Made by a program: the position numbers and the translations under genes
IMG/VR virus record: IMGVR_UViG_3300002225_000013
Span: 1 to 24,243 of that record
Length of the DNA: 24,243 nucleotides
Reading direction: 5' to 3' (one strand)
Origin: a virus
Notes under the pieces: generated by a model
The model's database searches: none
The model's input: the letters and a program-made list of their open reading frames with translations, nothing else
What the model was told of the DNA's origin: nothing
In this document: piece after piece, positions 7,418 to 13,918 of the stretch
Layout of the letters: every line of letters begins with the position of its first letter
Position numbering within the stretch: the stretch's first letter is position 1

Positions 7418-8108
7418 GACTTGTCTCCAATAGCTCTTTTAAGCCAATCACCGCCATGGTCTGATTATCAACACCAAGGAGCTTCCACAATTCTGTGAGG
7501 GCAACAATAGATATCTGGTGACCAATTTCCAAGTGGGACATAAGCTCTCTAAGGGATGCCAATTGCACTTCAAGCTTCAACACCTCATCAGCTTCCTTTT
7601 TCAAGAACCGCGCCGCAATTCTGGCCACTGATCTTGTCTCAATTCTTGCGCCAAAGACCTCTGCTGATTTGTCAAATTCAGGGATGCAAACATCAGATTT
7701 CTCCTTTGTCCACTTGGCTATTTGCTCTTGCACCCAGCCCTCTCTGTGATTGTCAATCATGTGTTTGATGCTATAGCTATGGCTTCTAGCGTGACTTTCA
7801 TACCACTCTTTTTTGGCTGCATCCTTGCGAAGCTTAAGCTCTTCTGCGCTGATTAGCCCAAAATCATCTCGCTCATCATCACTAAGGTCACGAAGCTCTT
7901 GCATCTTGTTGAAGTGGTGGTGATCATAGGTGTTGTGGTTAGCATGCTTTATAACAATGGCTGTCCCATCATCAAAATATATCCCAAGCTTGCCCTCTTC
8001 TTGGAGCAATATGTGCTCAACAACTCTCCCTTTGAAGGCTTCATCAATAGCCTCTTCTTTATAGGGCTTGAAAACAACATCCAATATGTATCTGTGATTG
8101 TTTTGCAT
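7404..8108 (-). CDS. Hypothetical phage protein, His-rich segment
   Basis: 234 residues from ATG 8108, preferred because GAGAGGA lies 8 bases upstream; an in-frame ATG at 8126 lacks a ribosome site and lies inside the upstream gene. The N-terminus (YILDVVFKPYKEE, GKLGIYFDDGTAIVIKHANH) looks like a small beta domain resembling the one in the 4533-4943 gene (hEFYMDDGSI). Next come a His-rich patch (HANHNTYDHHHF), a long charged helix region, and a Leu-rich C-terminus (LEVQLASLRELMSHLEIGHQ). No recognised family. The shared 'IYFDDGTAI/FYMDDGSI' phrase may mean these two operon members share a domain, but that is inference from a short similarity. Confidence 0.7.
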   Translation of the reverse strand: MQNNHRYILDVVFKPYKEEAIDEAFKGRVVEHILLQEEGKLGIYFDDGTAIVIKHANHNTYDHHHFNKMQELRDLSDDERDDFGLISAEELKLRKDAAKKEWYESHARSHSYSIKHMIDNHREGWVQEQIAKWTKEKSDVCIPEFDKSAEVFGARIETRSVARIAARFLKKEADEVLKLEVQLASLRELMSHLEIGHQISIVALTELWKLLGVDNQTMAVIGLKELLETSHDND

Positions 8109-8112
8109 GATC

Positions 8113-8715
8113 TTATCCTCTCTCATCTTTTGTTAGCATCTTGCCACCACAGCATGGGCAGGCAGGACGCGCCATGTTGAAACACTCTAGGGTGGTCTTG
8201 ATATAATAGTCATCAACAGGGCAGCGAAGGTTGACACTGGCTTTCCATGGCTGCTTCTTCTTAGGGCTTCCCTGCCCACCTGCATTAAGGCTCTTGTGTG
8301 GATAAGGGGGCATGCGCTTGAGGATTTTGGTGAGGATGCTCTTGAACTTCTCTCCCTCAGTGGTTGCTGTCATCTTACCTTCTAAGCCGATTGCTAGAGC
8401 TATTTTCTTGAACTCTTTGCCGTGACCAAAGCCAGAGCCTAGAGTGGCGTGGATCATCTCATGGGCTAGGATGCCCGCAACGCGCATTGGCTCTGCTTGG
8501 TTAGGCTTGATGAATATCTCTGGGCGCTTGGCCTCACTGGCTTCCTTATACCAACACTCACCAATGGCTGCGCCTCTTCCTCCAGAGGAAGTGAAGCCGC
8601 AACTGATTGCGATGTCAGCCGGGACATCAACATTGGCCTCCTTCTTAAAGAGGGATTTCTTCATGTGGTTGGCTAGACGGTTCAGCCACTCTTCTCTTGT
8701 GATTTTCTTAGGCAT
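8113..8715 (-). CDS. SprT-like zinc metalloprotease
   Basis: 200 residues, start ATG 8715 with GGGAG upstream and 8 bp overlap with the preceding stop. The zinc-protease motif HEMIH is at 85-89 with E86 as catalytic base, and a third likely ligand H98 sits in GFGHGKEF, the HExxH...H arrangement of SprT/Spartan-type proteins. A C-terminal cysteine cluster (C165, C178, C186, C188, C189 in ACPCCGGKM) looks like a zinc ribbon. Cellular relatives cleave DNA-protein crosslinks (Spartan). Phage members are common, but their targets are unknown. It is part of the coupled leftward operon. Confidence in the fold is high; the role (host takeover, DNA repair, regulation) is not shown by the sequence. Confidence 0.88.
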   Translation of the reverse strand: MPKKITREEWLNRLANHMKKSLFKKEANVDVPADIAISCGFTSSGGRGAAIGECWYKEASEAKRPEIFIKPNQAEPMRVAGILAHEMIHATLGSGFGHGKEFKKIALAIGLEGKMTATTEGEKFKSILTKILKRMPPYPHKSLNAGGQGSPKKKQPWKASVNLRCPVDDYYIKTTLECFNMARPACPCCGGKMLTKDERG

Positions 8716-8950
8716 TCACTTTCTCCCAATAAGCCCACTCACTGAGTGCGTCTTTTGCTTCTTCAAAATATGGCATCAGGCACTCAACAACAAAGTCCCA
8801 CTCAAAGTCCTTTATCCAGCACCCAAGGAAGTTTTCAAAATCTTCCATAAGGCTGTCAATTGTGGTTGTAGGTTCCCACTGGTAATCCTTAATGATTAGG
8901 AGTTCCACCACTTTATTTTCAATTGTGAGTTCTTGATCAGGGGTTAGCAT
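8708..8950 (-). CDS. Small acidic hypothetical protein, first gene of leftward operon
   Basis: 80 residues from ATG 8950, preceded by AAGGAATTAAAGAG. An upstream in-frame start (9055) would add an AT-rich, unlikely N-terminus and enter the control region. The protein is acidic and aromatic (SLMEDFENFLGCWIKDFEWDFVVECLMPYFEEAKDAL-like), ending in WAYWEKVNA. It could be a small inhibitor or DNA-mimic type protein by charge alone, but that is speculation; no family is recognised. Being promoter-proximal in the leftward operon, it would be among the first proteins made from it. Confidence 0.66.
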   Translation of the reverse strand: MLTPDQELTIENKVVELLIIKDYQWEPTTTIDSLMEDFENFLGCWIKDFEWDFVVECLMPYFEEAKDALSEWAYWEKVNA

Positions 8951-9076
8951 CTCTTTAATTCCTTTATTTGCTTTTGTTAATTTGTTATCGCTTATTATTG
9001 ACCAGAGGGCAAGAACTTTGTTGGTCAAAAATGGTGAAAATGCGAGATAGTTCAAATGTTACTTATTTGAGGTGAT

Positions 9077-9168
9077 ATGAGTAATTATATTACAAGATTA
9101 AAAGTTATGGATTTTGGAAAATGTGTAATAAAGGGTCTGTTTTGGGTTGTAGATGAGTAATTATATTA
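9077..9168. repeat. 16-bp direct repeat pair ATGAGTAATTATATTA
   Basis: Exact copies at 9077-9092 and 9153-9168, 76 bp apart. The core TAATTATATTA is nearly palindromic and reads TATAAT on the minus strand. The right copy forms the spacer of the leftward promoter at 9146-9174. The left copy lacks a matching -35 box, so the repeat is more likely a protein-binding site than two promoters. Confidence 0.75.
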
Positions 9169-9174
9169 TGTCAA
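9146..9174 (-). promoter_or_regulatory. Leftward sigma70-type promoter
   Basis: On the minus strand a perfect TTGACA (-35, 9174-9169) is followed after 17 bp by TACAAC (-10, 9151-9146). It would drive the leftward operon from 8950 with an approximately 190-nt leader. Its -35 box lies 12 bp from the first ACCGGGT repeat (9186), so a repeat-binding protein would sit at an activator-like position. The -10 box matches at 4 of 6 positions only. Confidence 0.55.
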
Positions 9175-9249
9175 GGGAGAGTGGGACCGGGTTCAGACCG
9201 GGTTGTCACCGGGTTTGTGTGAAAAAATAGTTGTGTGATTTCAAGGGCT

Positions 9250-9381
9250 TCACCGGGTAGACCGGGTAGACCGGGTTTTTTAAGGAAAGTGTATATAGTA
9301 TGTAAATAGGGGAGGGTAAATATAGGGGGTAATATAGGGGGAGAGAAAAGGTTTGCCATGAAAACCCGGTCTACCCGGTGA
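9250..9381. repeat. Perfect 18-19 bp inverted repeat arms around G-tracts
   Basis: TCACCGGGTAGACCGGGT (9250-9267) is the exact reverse complement of 9364-9381. A shifted register pairs 9261-9279 with 9361-9379 over 19 bp. About 82-96 bp lie between the arms. The two possible registers come from the third 9-bp unit present only in the left arm, suggesting unit gain or loss. It could form a cruciform or a looped protein complex. Confidence 0.85.
9309..9341 (+). other. G-tract block with quadruplex potential
   Basis: Runs of G at 9309-9312, 9314-9316, 9325-9329 and 9337-9341, separated by 1, 8 and 7 bases, with TATAGGGGG directly repeated (9321-9329, 9333-9341). One loop is slightly longer than the usual 7-base limit. 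The block lies at the centre of the inverted-repeat array. Confidence 0.6.
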
Positions 9382-9519
9382 GATTTTGGAAAATGGCTTG
9401 CAACTACTTGTTTTTGTTGAGTAAAATACAGACCGGGTTTGAGTGGTTAAACCCGGTCTAAGCCGGTCTGAACCCGGTCTTGGGTTTATTGGTGTGAATT
9501 GGGGGTGCACACATCTGGC

Positions 9520-9548
9520 TTGACGATTGATGCTGCGGCAGATAAAAT
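9520..9548 (+). promoter_or_regulatory. Rightward (late) sigma70-type promoter
   Basis: TTGACG (9520-9525), 17-bp spacer, TAAAAT (9543-9548): 5 of 6 matches in each box at ideal spacing. Transcription would begin near 9555, about 30 bp before the small terminase gene. The inverted ACCCGGT triple ends 41 bp upstream of the -35, a position from which a bound activator could act. Confidence 0.72.
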
Positions 9549-9585
9549 CTGAGCACTCACAAAAACTCAAATTGAATGGACAAAA

Positions 9586-10212
9586 ATGGCCAGCAAGAAA
9601 ACAGCATCAGGCGTTCCGGGCACAGAGAGCCATCAAGATAAAGCGGGTGTCATCAGATCAGCCCCCAAAAGAGAAATTAAAAAGCCGCCAAGCAAGACAG
9701 GCAGGAAGGTTGGGAGGCCCAAGGGCAAGAAGAATAGAACAGCCAGCCAGATTGAGGCTGACAAGAACCGTAAGGCTGGAGTGTTAAAGCACAAGGCCAC
9801 TTTAGCTGCTAAAGATCGGATGGCAGCGAGTGAGGCGCTTGATGAATTAGGATTTGACCCTCTCAAGTTTGCTGTTGATGTGGCCATGGGAAAAGAGCTA
9901 AAGATCAATCACCCATTCTTAAAGGTAATCAATGGCCGTGTGAAGCAGTGGCAGCAGAGAGCTGAGAAAGGCATGGCCTTTGACCCTGCTGAGTTTGAAG
10001 AGTTCATGGCCATGGCTGTTAAGAGCCTTGGAGACTCATGGACGCCAATTGACTTGAGGAATAGGAATGCACTTGAGTTGATCAAGTACATTCACCCCCA
10101 GCTTAAGAGCCAAGACATCAATATGGGTGGGGCTATGGGCATAGCGGTGGTCACTCCATTGTGCAGAGAAGAGATAGAGTTGTTTGATAAGTGGTTTGGG
10201 GAGAATTACTAA
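9586..10212 (+). CDS. terS: Putative terminase small subunit
   Basis: 208 residues. The N-terminal 60 residues are very basic and disordered (SKTGRKVGRPKGKKNRTAS), with an AT-hook-like GRPKGKK, fitting a DNA-binding arm. Then come helices (ASEALDELGFDPLKFAVDVAMGKEL and INGRVKQWQQRAEKGMAFD) and the phrase LRNRNALELIKYIHPQLKSQD, typical of 'K.hP.lks.e' in terminase small subunits that recognise packaging sites. Position supports this: it is the first gene of the late operon and its TAA overlaps the ATG of the large terminase by one base. The ribosome site is weak (GAATGGAC). Not proven by a diagnostic motif; identity rests on context and general character. Confidence 0.75.
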   Translation: MASKKTASGVPGTESHQDKAGVIRSAPKREIKKPPSKTGRKVGRPKGKKNRTASQIEADKNRKAGVLKHKATLAAKDRMAASEALDELGFDPLKFAVDVAMGKELKINHPFLKVINGRVKQWQQRAEKGMAFDPAEFEEFMAMAVKSLGDSWTPIDLRNRNALELIKYIHPQLKSQDINMGGAMGIAVVTPLCREEIELFDKWFGENY

Positions 10213-11696
10213 TGGATGATGAATTGTCCATGAACACTAAGCGGATGCTAAAGCACAAATGTGAGAATGACCATATTGCCTTCACTCGCTATGTATTCAA
10301 GAACCTCATGAACCAGAAGTTCATTGTGAATGAACACCACTCCCTTATAGCAGACACCCTGCGGAGGGTTGAGACAGGCGAGATCAAGCGCCTTGTCATT
10401 AATGTGCCACCCGGATACACCAAGACATTGATGGTGGTCCATACTTGGGTGGCTAGGATGATGGCCAAATACAATCGCTCTCGCTTTCTCCATCTCAGCT
10501 ATTCTAATGATCTGGCCTTGTACAATTCCTCTGAGGTCAAGCGCATAATTGGCTCACCTGAGTATCAAGCCTTGTGGCCTATGACCATGCGTGATGATGC
10601 CAACTCTAAGGGGATGTGGTTCAATAACTTCTCTGGAGGCATGTACTCCAAATCAGCAGGTGGTCAGGTGACTGGTTTTCGTGCTGGCCTAATGGATGAA
10701 GAGAGCACAGACTTTGATGGCGCATTGATCATTGATGATCCAGTCAAGCCAGATGATGCCCGGTCACAGCTCAAGAGGGAAAAGATCAACGACAACTTCA
10801 ATGGCACAATCCTCTCTCGCCTTGCGCTCCCTAGAAAGACACCACTCATAGTGATCATGCAGAGGGTCCATGATGCTGACCTTAGTGGGTATTTGCTCAA
10901 GGGTGGCTCAAAGGATGATTGGCACCACCTTCTATTGCCTGTTGAGATTGAACAAGATGAGGCTTATCCTAGAGAGTTCACCCATGGCATTCCCATTCCC
11001 CATAAGCTAGAGGATGGCCCATTGTGGGAGTTCAAGCATAATGCTGAGGACATTGAGCAGCTCAAAGAGGCGCACCCATATACATACTGGGCACAATATG
11101 CCCAAAGGCCTCAACCTGTTGGCGACATCATCTTTGAGGAGGCTTGGTGGAAGTATTACAACAGTGATGCCCTCCCTGCCTTTGAGTGGACAGCCATCTA
11201 TGCTGATACTGCCCAAAAGATCAAAGAGCATAATGACTATTCTGTATTCCAGTTGTGGGGCAAGCTTGATGGGTGCATCTATTTGATTGATCAGATCAGA
11301 GGCAAGTGGAAAGCCCCGGACCTTAGACGAAATGCCATTAACTTTGTTGAGAAGTGGCACAACCCCTCTGCTACATTCTCCAAGCTTCGATATATGAAGG
11401 TTGAGGACAAGGTGAGTGGAACGGGCCTCATTCAAGACTTAGAAAAAGAGCTTAAAATTCCAGTGTTGCCGATTGAGCCAATAGGAGATAAGCTCTCAAG
11501 AGCAATGGATGGCTCACCATTTATTCAGTCCAGCCGGGTCTATCTCCCTGAGAAAGCTCCTTTTGTGATTGACTATCTTGATGAGTTCAATAAATTTAGT
11601 AGCGATGACAGCCATGATCATGATGACCAAGTTGACCCAACGCTCTATGCAATACAAGACATGATCCAAGGTGCTGTACATATTGGCACTTGGTAA
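10212..11696 (+). CDS. terL: Terminase large subunit
   Basis: 494 residues from ATG 10212 (TAATG overlap). The ATPase half has a Walker A of the deviant type, VPPGYTKT (65-72, K71), as in the PPxYxKTE class of phage terminases; then Walker B ALIIDDP (171-177, acidic D175/D176) and VIMQRVHDADLSGYLL as the coupling motif region. The nuclease half has IYADTAQK with D332, a VEDKVSGTGL block with E398, and a C-terminal metal site DSHDHDDQVD (466-475). It cuts and pumps the phage genome into proheads, docking on the portal. All key acidic residues appear present, so it is likely active. Confidence 0.95.
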   Translation: MDDELSMNTKRMLKHKCENDHIAFTRYVFKNLMNQKFIVNEHHSLIADTLRRVETGEIKRLVINVPPGYTKTLMVVHTWVARMMAKYNRSRFLHLSYSNDLALYNSSEVKRIIGSPEYQALWPMTMRDDANSKGMWFNNFSGGMYSKSAGGQVTGFRAGLMDEESTDFDGALIIDDPVKPDDARSQLKREKINDNFNGTILSRLALPRKTPLIVIMQRVHDADLSGYLLKGGSKDDWHHLLLPVEIEQDEAYPREFTHGIPIPHKLEDGPLWEFKHNAEDIEQLKEAHPYTYWAQYAQRPQPVGDIIFEEAWWKYYNSDALPAFEWTAIYADTAQKIKEHNDYSVFQLWGKLDGCIYLIDQIRGKWKAPDLRRNAINFVEKWHNPSATFSKLRYMKVEDKVSGTGLIQDLEKELKIPVLPIEPIGDKLSRAMDGSPFIQSSRVYLPEKAPFVIDYLDEFNKFSSDDSHDHDDQVDPTLYAIQDMIQGAVHIGTW

Positions 11697-11710
11697 ACAG
11701 GAGAAGAAAT

Positions 11711-12526
11711 ATGACATATGGTGGAATTGTTGGAGGCCTTTCAAGCCTTGCCTCTGGAGTGGCTCCAGATCAAGCAATTGTGAATAAATTCTCTCACAGA
11801 GATGATTTGTCAACAAGTTTGAAAGATGTTTGGGATCACCCGGATGCTTCCTTGGAGTATTTGGGTGGAATTGGCTCTGGTGAGACAATGGACATTGTAA
11901 GGGCATCACCCACAATTGACAAAGTTGGCGGGACAGGTGCCCACTCAATTACTTTGTTTGGCATTGATGATGATGGATGGTATCAAGAGGCAACTTATTC
12001 TCTTGATGGGGAGGCAACCATCACAACAACTGAAGTATGGTTGCGAGTTTGGAGGGTCAAAGTTGTTGGCCCATCTCAAGCTGGAGGTGACCCAAAGGTG
12101 CCAAATGTTGGTGACATAACAATCCAAGCAGCTACATCCTTGACAGTCCAATCATTTGTTGAGGCTGGTGCTGGTATCACTCACATGTCTCACTTTACAG
12201 TCCCAAGAGGCTTTGTTGGTGTCGGGATTTATCTCAATGGCACAACTGGCTCTGGCAAGGAAGTTGACTTGTTCTCTCTTGTAAGAGAGTCACCTCTTGA
12301 TGGCACAGTTGGCCCATTCATAAGAGGAAGAAATTACAAGCTTCTTGAGACAGGAATTGAACAGACTGATGCAGCATTTCTTCCAGAACTTACTGATGTT
12401 TTATTTCAAGCAAAAACAATAGCAGGGAGTGCCACCATTGGGCTTACATTTCAAGTGCACTTGATCAAGAGCAGCCTTGTTGGATCAAACACCTTGAAAG
12501 AAATAACTGCTCAATTGAGCGCATAG
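11711..12526 (+). CDS. Putative virion structural protein (beta-rich)
   Basis: 271 residues from ATG 11711, with AGGAGAAG at 11699-11706; a TTG start in the same frame at 11690 is unlikely. The sequence is Gly/Thr/Ser-rich with alternating beta strands: GGTGAHSITLFGIDDDGWYQEATYSLDGEATITTT-like, WLRVWRVKVVG, HMSHFTVPRGFVGVGIYL. The 'GTGAxxxxIxGLDxxxxExxETVxLNG...xxxxRVxxVxV' pattern recurs in unnamed virion proteins of marine and other phages, consistent with a capsid-surface or fibre-like beta sandwich. The location between terminase and portal is less usual for such a protein. Role on head or tail is not determined. Confidence 0.72.
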   Translation: MTYGGIVGGLSSLASGVAPDQAIVNKFSHRDDLSTSLKDVWDHPDASLEYLGGIGSGETMDIVRASPTIDKVGGTGAHSITLFGIDDDGWYQEATYSLDGEATITTTEVWLRVWRVKVVGPSQAGGDPKVPNVGDITIQAATSLTVQSFVEAGAGITHMSHFTVPRGFVGVGIYLNGTTGSGKEVDLFSLVRESPLDGTVGPFIRGRNYKLLETGIEQTDAAFLPELTDVLFQAKTIAGSATIGLTFQVHLIKSSLVGSNTLKEITAQLSA

Positions 12527-12535
12527 GAAGCAACC

Positions 12536-13918
12536 ATGAAAATTCCCTTTACCAACATACACATTTCCACTAATGAGGATTTGTTCACATCCCGGTCAAA
12601 GTTCTTCCAGTCTTTTGGGTGGGGAGTTTCCATGGGTGGCATGCGTGATATCAATGACATCTTTGGCTATAGCACAAGCCGGACCTTCTTGGATTATTTC
12701 AGGGCATACCGCTTTGGTGATGTGGCCAAGCTGATCATTGACCTCCCAGCCAAGTCCTGTTGGCGTGGTGATATTAGGATTGTGGACAAGGATAACAAAG
12801 AGTTGATTGAAGATCAGATGCGCATTCTCAAAAAGATTAAGTTCTTTCAAAAATTAGAGCGTGCTGACATCCTTAACCGCATTGGGCGCTTCTCTGTTCT
12901 CTATGTGATGGTGCCTGATGGCATGGACCCTCACCAACCGCTTGCGACATCCTCCCCTGATCAATTGGAGAGGGTTTCTTTTGCCCCTTACTCTGAGGAT
13001 GGCATCACCATCACTGCTTGGGACACTGAGCCAACATCTCAGCGCTTTGGGCTTCCTACAATGTACAACTTGCAGGTGATTTCTCGTGGAGAGAAGGAGC
13101 AAACAGATGTGCGTGGTGCTGTCCAAGTTCACTGGACAAGGATTATCCATATGGCTGAGGGAGCGCTTGACAGTGATGTTGAGGGCATGCCAACATTGGA
13201 GAACTTGCTCAACCGTCTTGTTGATTTGAACAAGGTTGTTGGTGGATCGGCTGAAGCTTACTTTAGGAATGCCAGACAGAAGCTGGCGCTTGAGTCAGAC
13301 CCCAAATTTGCTGTCAAGATGGATGATGAGACAAAGGCAGCGCTCAAGACAGAGGCTGATAAGTTCCAAAATAACTGGACAGACATATTGAAGCTGTCCG
13401 GGCTTAAAGCTAACATGCTCCAAGTCACTCATGCTGACCCAGAGGGAAGCTTCAACACAATCATTCGCCTTTTGGCTGGTGCTGCTGGCATCCCAATCCG
13501 GGTGCTTCTGGGAATTGGCGTTGGCCAACTATCTGGTGCTGAGGACAAGGCCAGCTATGCAGAGCGCATTACTGAGCGCAGAGAGAGTGATTGTGAAGGG
13601 TGGCTCTGGCGTGGTCTTGAAATCCTAGCCAATGCTAAGATGCTGGATGATGTCTTTCTTGAGGGAGAGGTTGATTGGCCAGAGGTTTCTGCTTCCACTG
13701 AGGCTGAAGAAGCTGATATTGCTGTTAAGAAAGCTCAAGCCCTCGCTTTGACTTCTAATGCCCTTGGGCCTGTTGGTGGATTGGCTGATGAAGTTACCGC
13801 AGAGCAAGCCATTGAGGACATTCTTGGGATGGAGTATAAGCCTGACACTGCTGCGCTAGATGATGACGCAGAGATGGAAGAGGAAGCTGCAAGGATGGCT
13901 GCTGAGGGGGCTGAGTAA
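12536..13918 (+). CDS. Portal protein (DUF1073 family)
   Basis: 460 residues, ribosome site AGGAAG 5 bases before ATG. N-terminal GYSTSRTFLDYFRAYRFGDVAKLIIDLPAKSCWRG-like matches the opening of DUF1073/Acb1-like portal proteins (Yrxs..arkivd.Pa.d..R.w). Later phrases are ADILNRIGRFSVLYVMV, EAYFRNARQKLALESD, and GAAGIPIRVLLGIGVGQLSGAEDKASY-like, followed by WLWRGLEIL, all usual for this family. The last 60 residues are very acidic (DDDAEMEEEAARMAAEGAE). Twelve copies should form the ring at one capsid vertex that binds the terminase and connector. Length is normal. The MuF-like gene starts directly after its stop. Confidence 0.93.
   Translation: MKIPFTNIHISTNEDLFTSRSKFFQSFGWGVSMGGMRDINDIFGYSTSRTFLDYFRAYRFGDVAKLIIDLPAKSCWRGDIRIVDKDNKELIEDQMRILKKIKFFQKLERADILNRIGRFSVLYVMVPDGMDPHQPLATSSPDQLERVSFAPYSEDGITITAWDTEPTSQRFGLPTMYNLQVISRGEKEQTDVRGAVQVHWTRIIHMAEGALDSDVEGMPTLENLLNRLVDLNKVVGGSAEAYFRNARQKLALESDPKFAVKMDDETKAALKTEADKFQNNWTDILKLSGLKANMLQVTHADPEGSFNTIIRLLAGAAGIPIRVLLGIGVGQLSGAEDKASYAERITERRESDCEGWLWRGLEILANAKMLDDVFLEGEVDWPEVSASTEAEEADIAVKKAQALALTSNALGPVGGLADEVTAEQAIEDILGMEYKPDTAALDDDAEMEEEAARMAAEGAE

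Larger units (their letters stand above)
9110..9395. repeat. 14-bp direct repeat pair GATTTTGGAAAATG
   Basis: Exact copies at 9110-9123 and 9382-9395. Each contains the interrupted palindrome ATTTT-GG-AAAAT, a plausible dimer-binding site. The second copy directly abuts the inverted ACCCGGT pair. Confidence 0.65.
9186..9478. repeat. Nested array of ACCGGGT repeats (iteron- or operator-like)
   Basis: Forward ACCGGGT copies start at 9186, 9197, 9208, 9252, 9261, 9270 and 9432. Inverted ACCCGGT copies start at 9364, 9373, 9451 and 9472, with a one-mismatch copy at 9461. The outer triples are spaced 11/11 bp and 10/11 bp, one helical turn apart; the inner ones are spaced 9 bp. Most copies extend to AGACCGGGTT. 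Elsewhere in the window the 7-mer occurs only as isolated copies (for example in 14520-14526). The spacing and density point to cooperative binding by one protein. Confidence 0.9.
8951..9585. other. Non-coding control region between divergent operons
   Basis: 635 bp without a credible gene. It is AT-rich on the left (8951-9180), then carries an ACCGGGT repeat array (9186-9478) with an internal G-tract block, and ends with a strong rightward promoter. Two promoters face outward and the repeats sit between them. The short frames crossing it have low-complexity Pro/Thr-rich translations imposed by the repeats and are not genes. Likely roles are a replication origin with iterons, a large operator, or both. 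Confidence 0.8.

Noticed and set aside
8444-8899. 151-codon rightward open frame opposite the SprT-like gene
   Set aside because: Antisense of a gene with an intact HEMIH motif; no ribosome site or coupling.
9186-9478. CRISPR array
   Set aside because: Repeats are 7-10 bp, occur in both orientations, and have spacers of 2-4 bp within groups; no cas genes nearby.
9280-9570. Minus-strand open frame across the control region
   Set aside because: Its translation is Pro/Thr/Gly low complexity created by the repeats; no ribosome site and no plausible domain.
10407-10430. TerL with a broken Walker A (PPGYTKT lacks the usual GKT/GKS glycine)
   Set aside because: PPxYxKT-type loops are normal in a subset of phage terminases, and all other motifs are intact, so inactivation is not supported.
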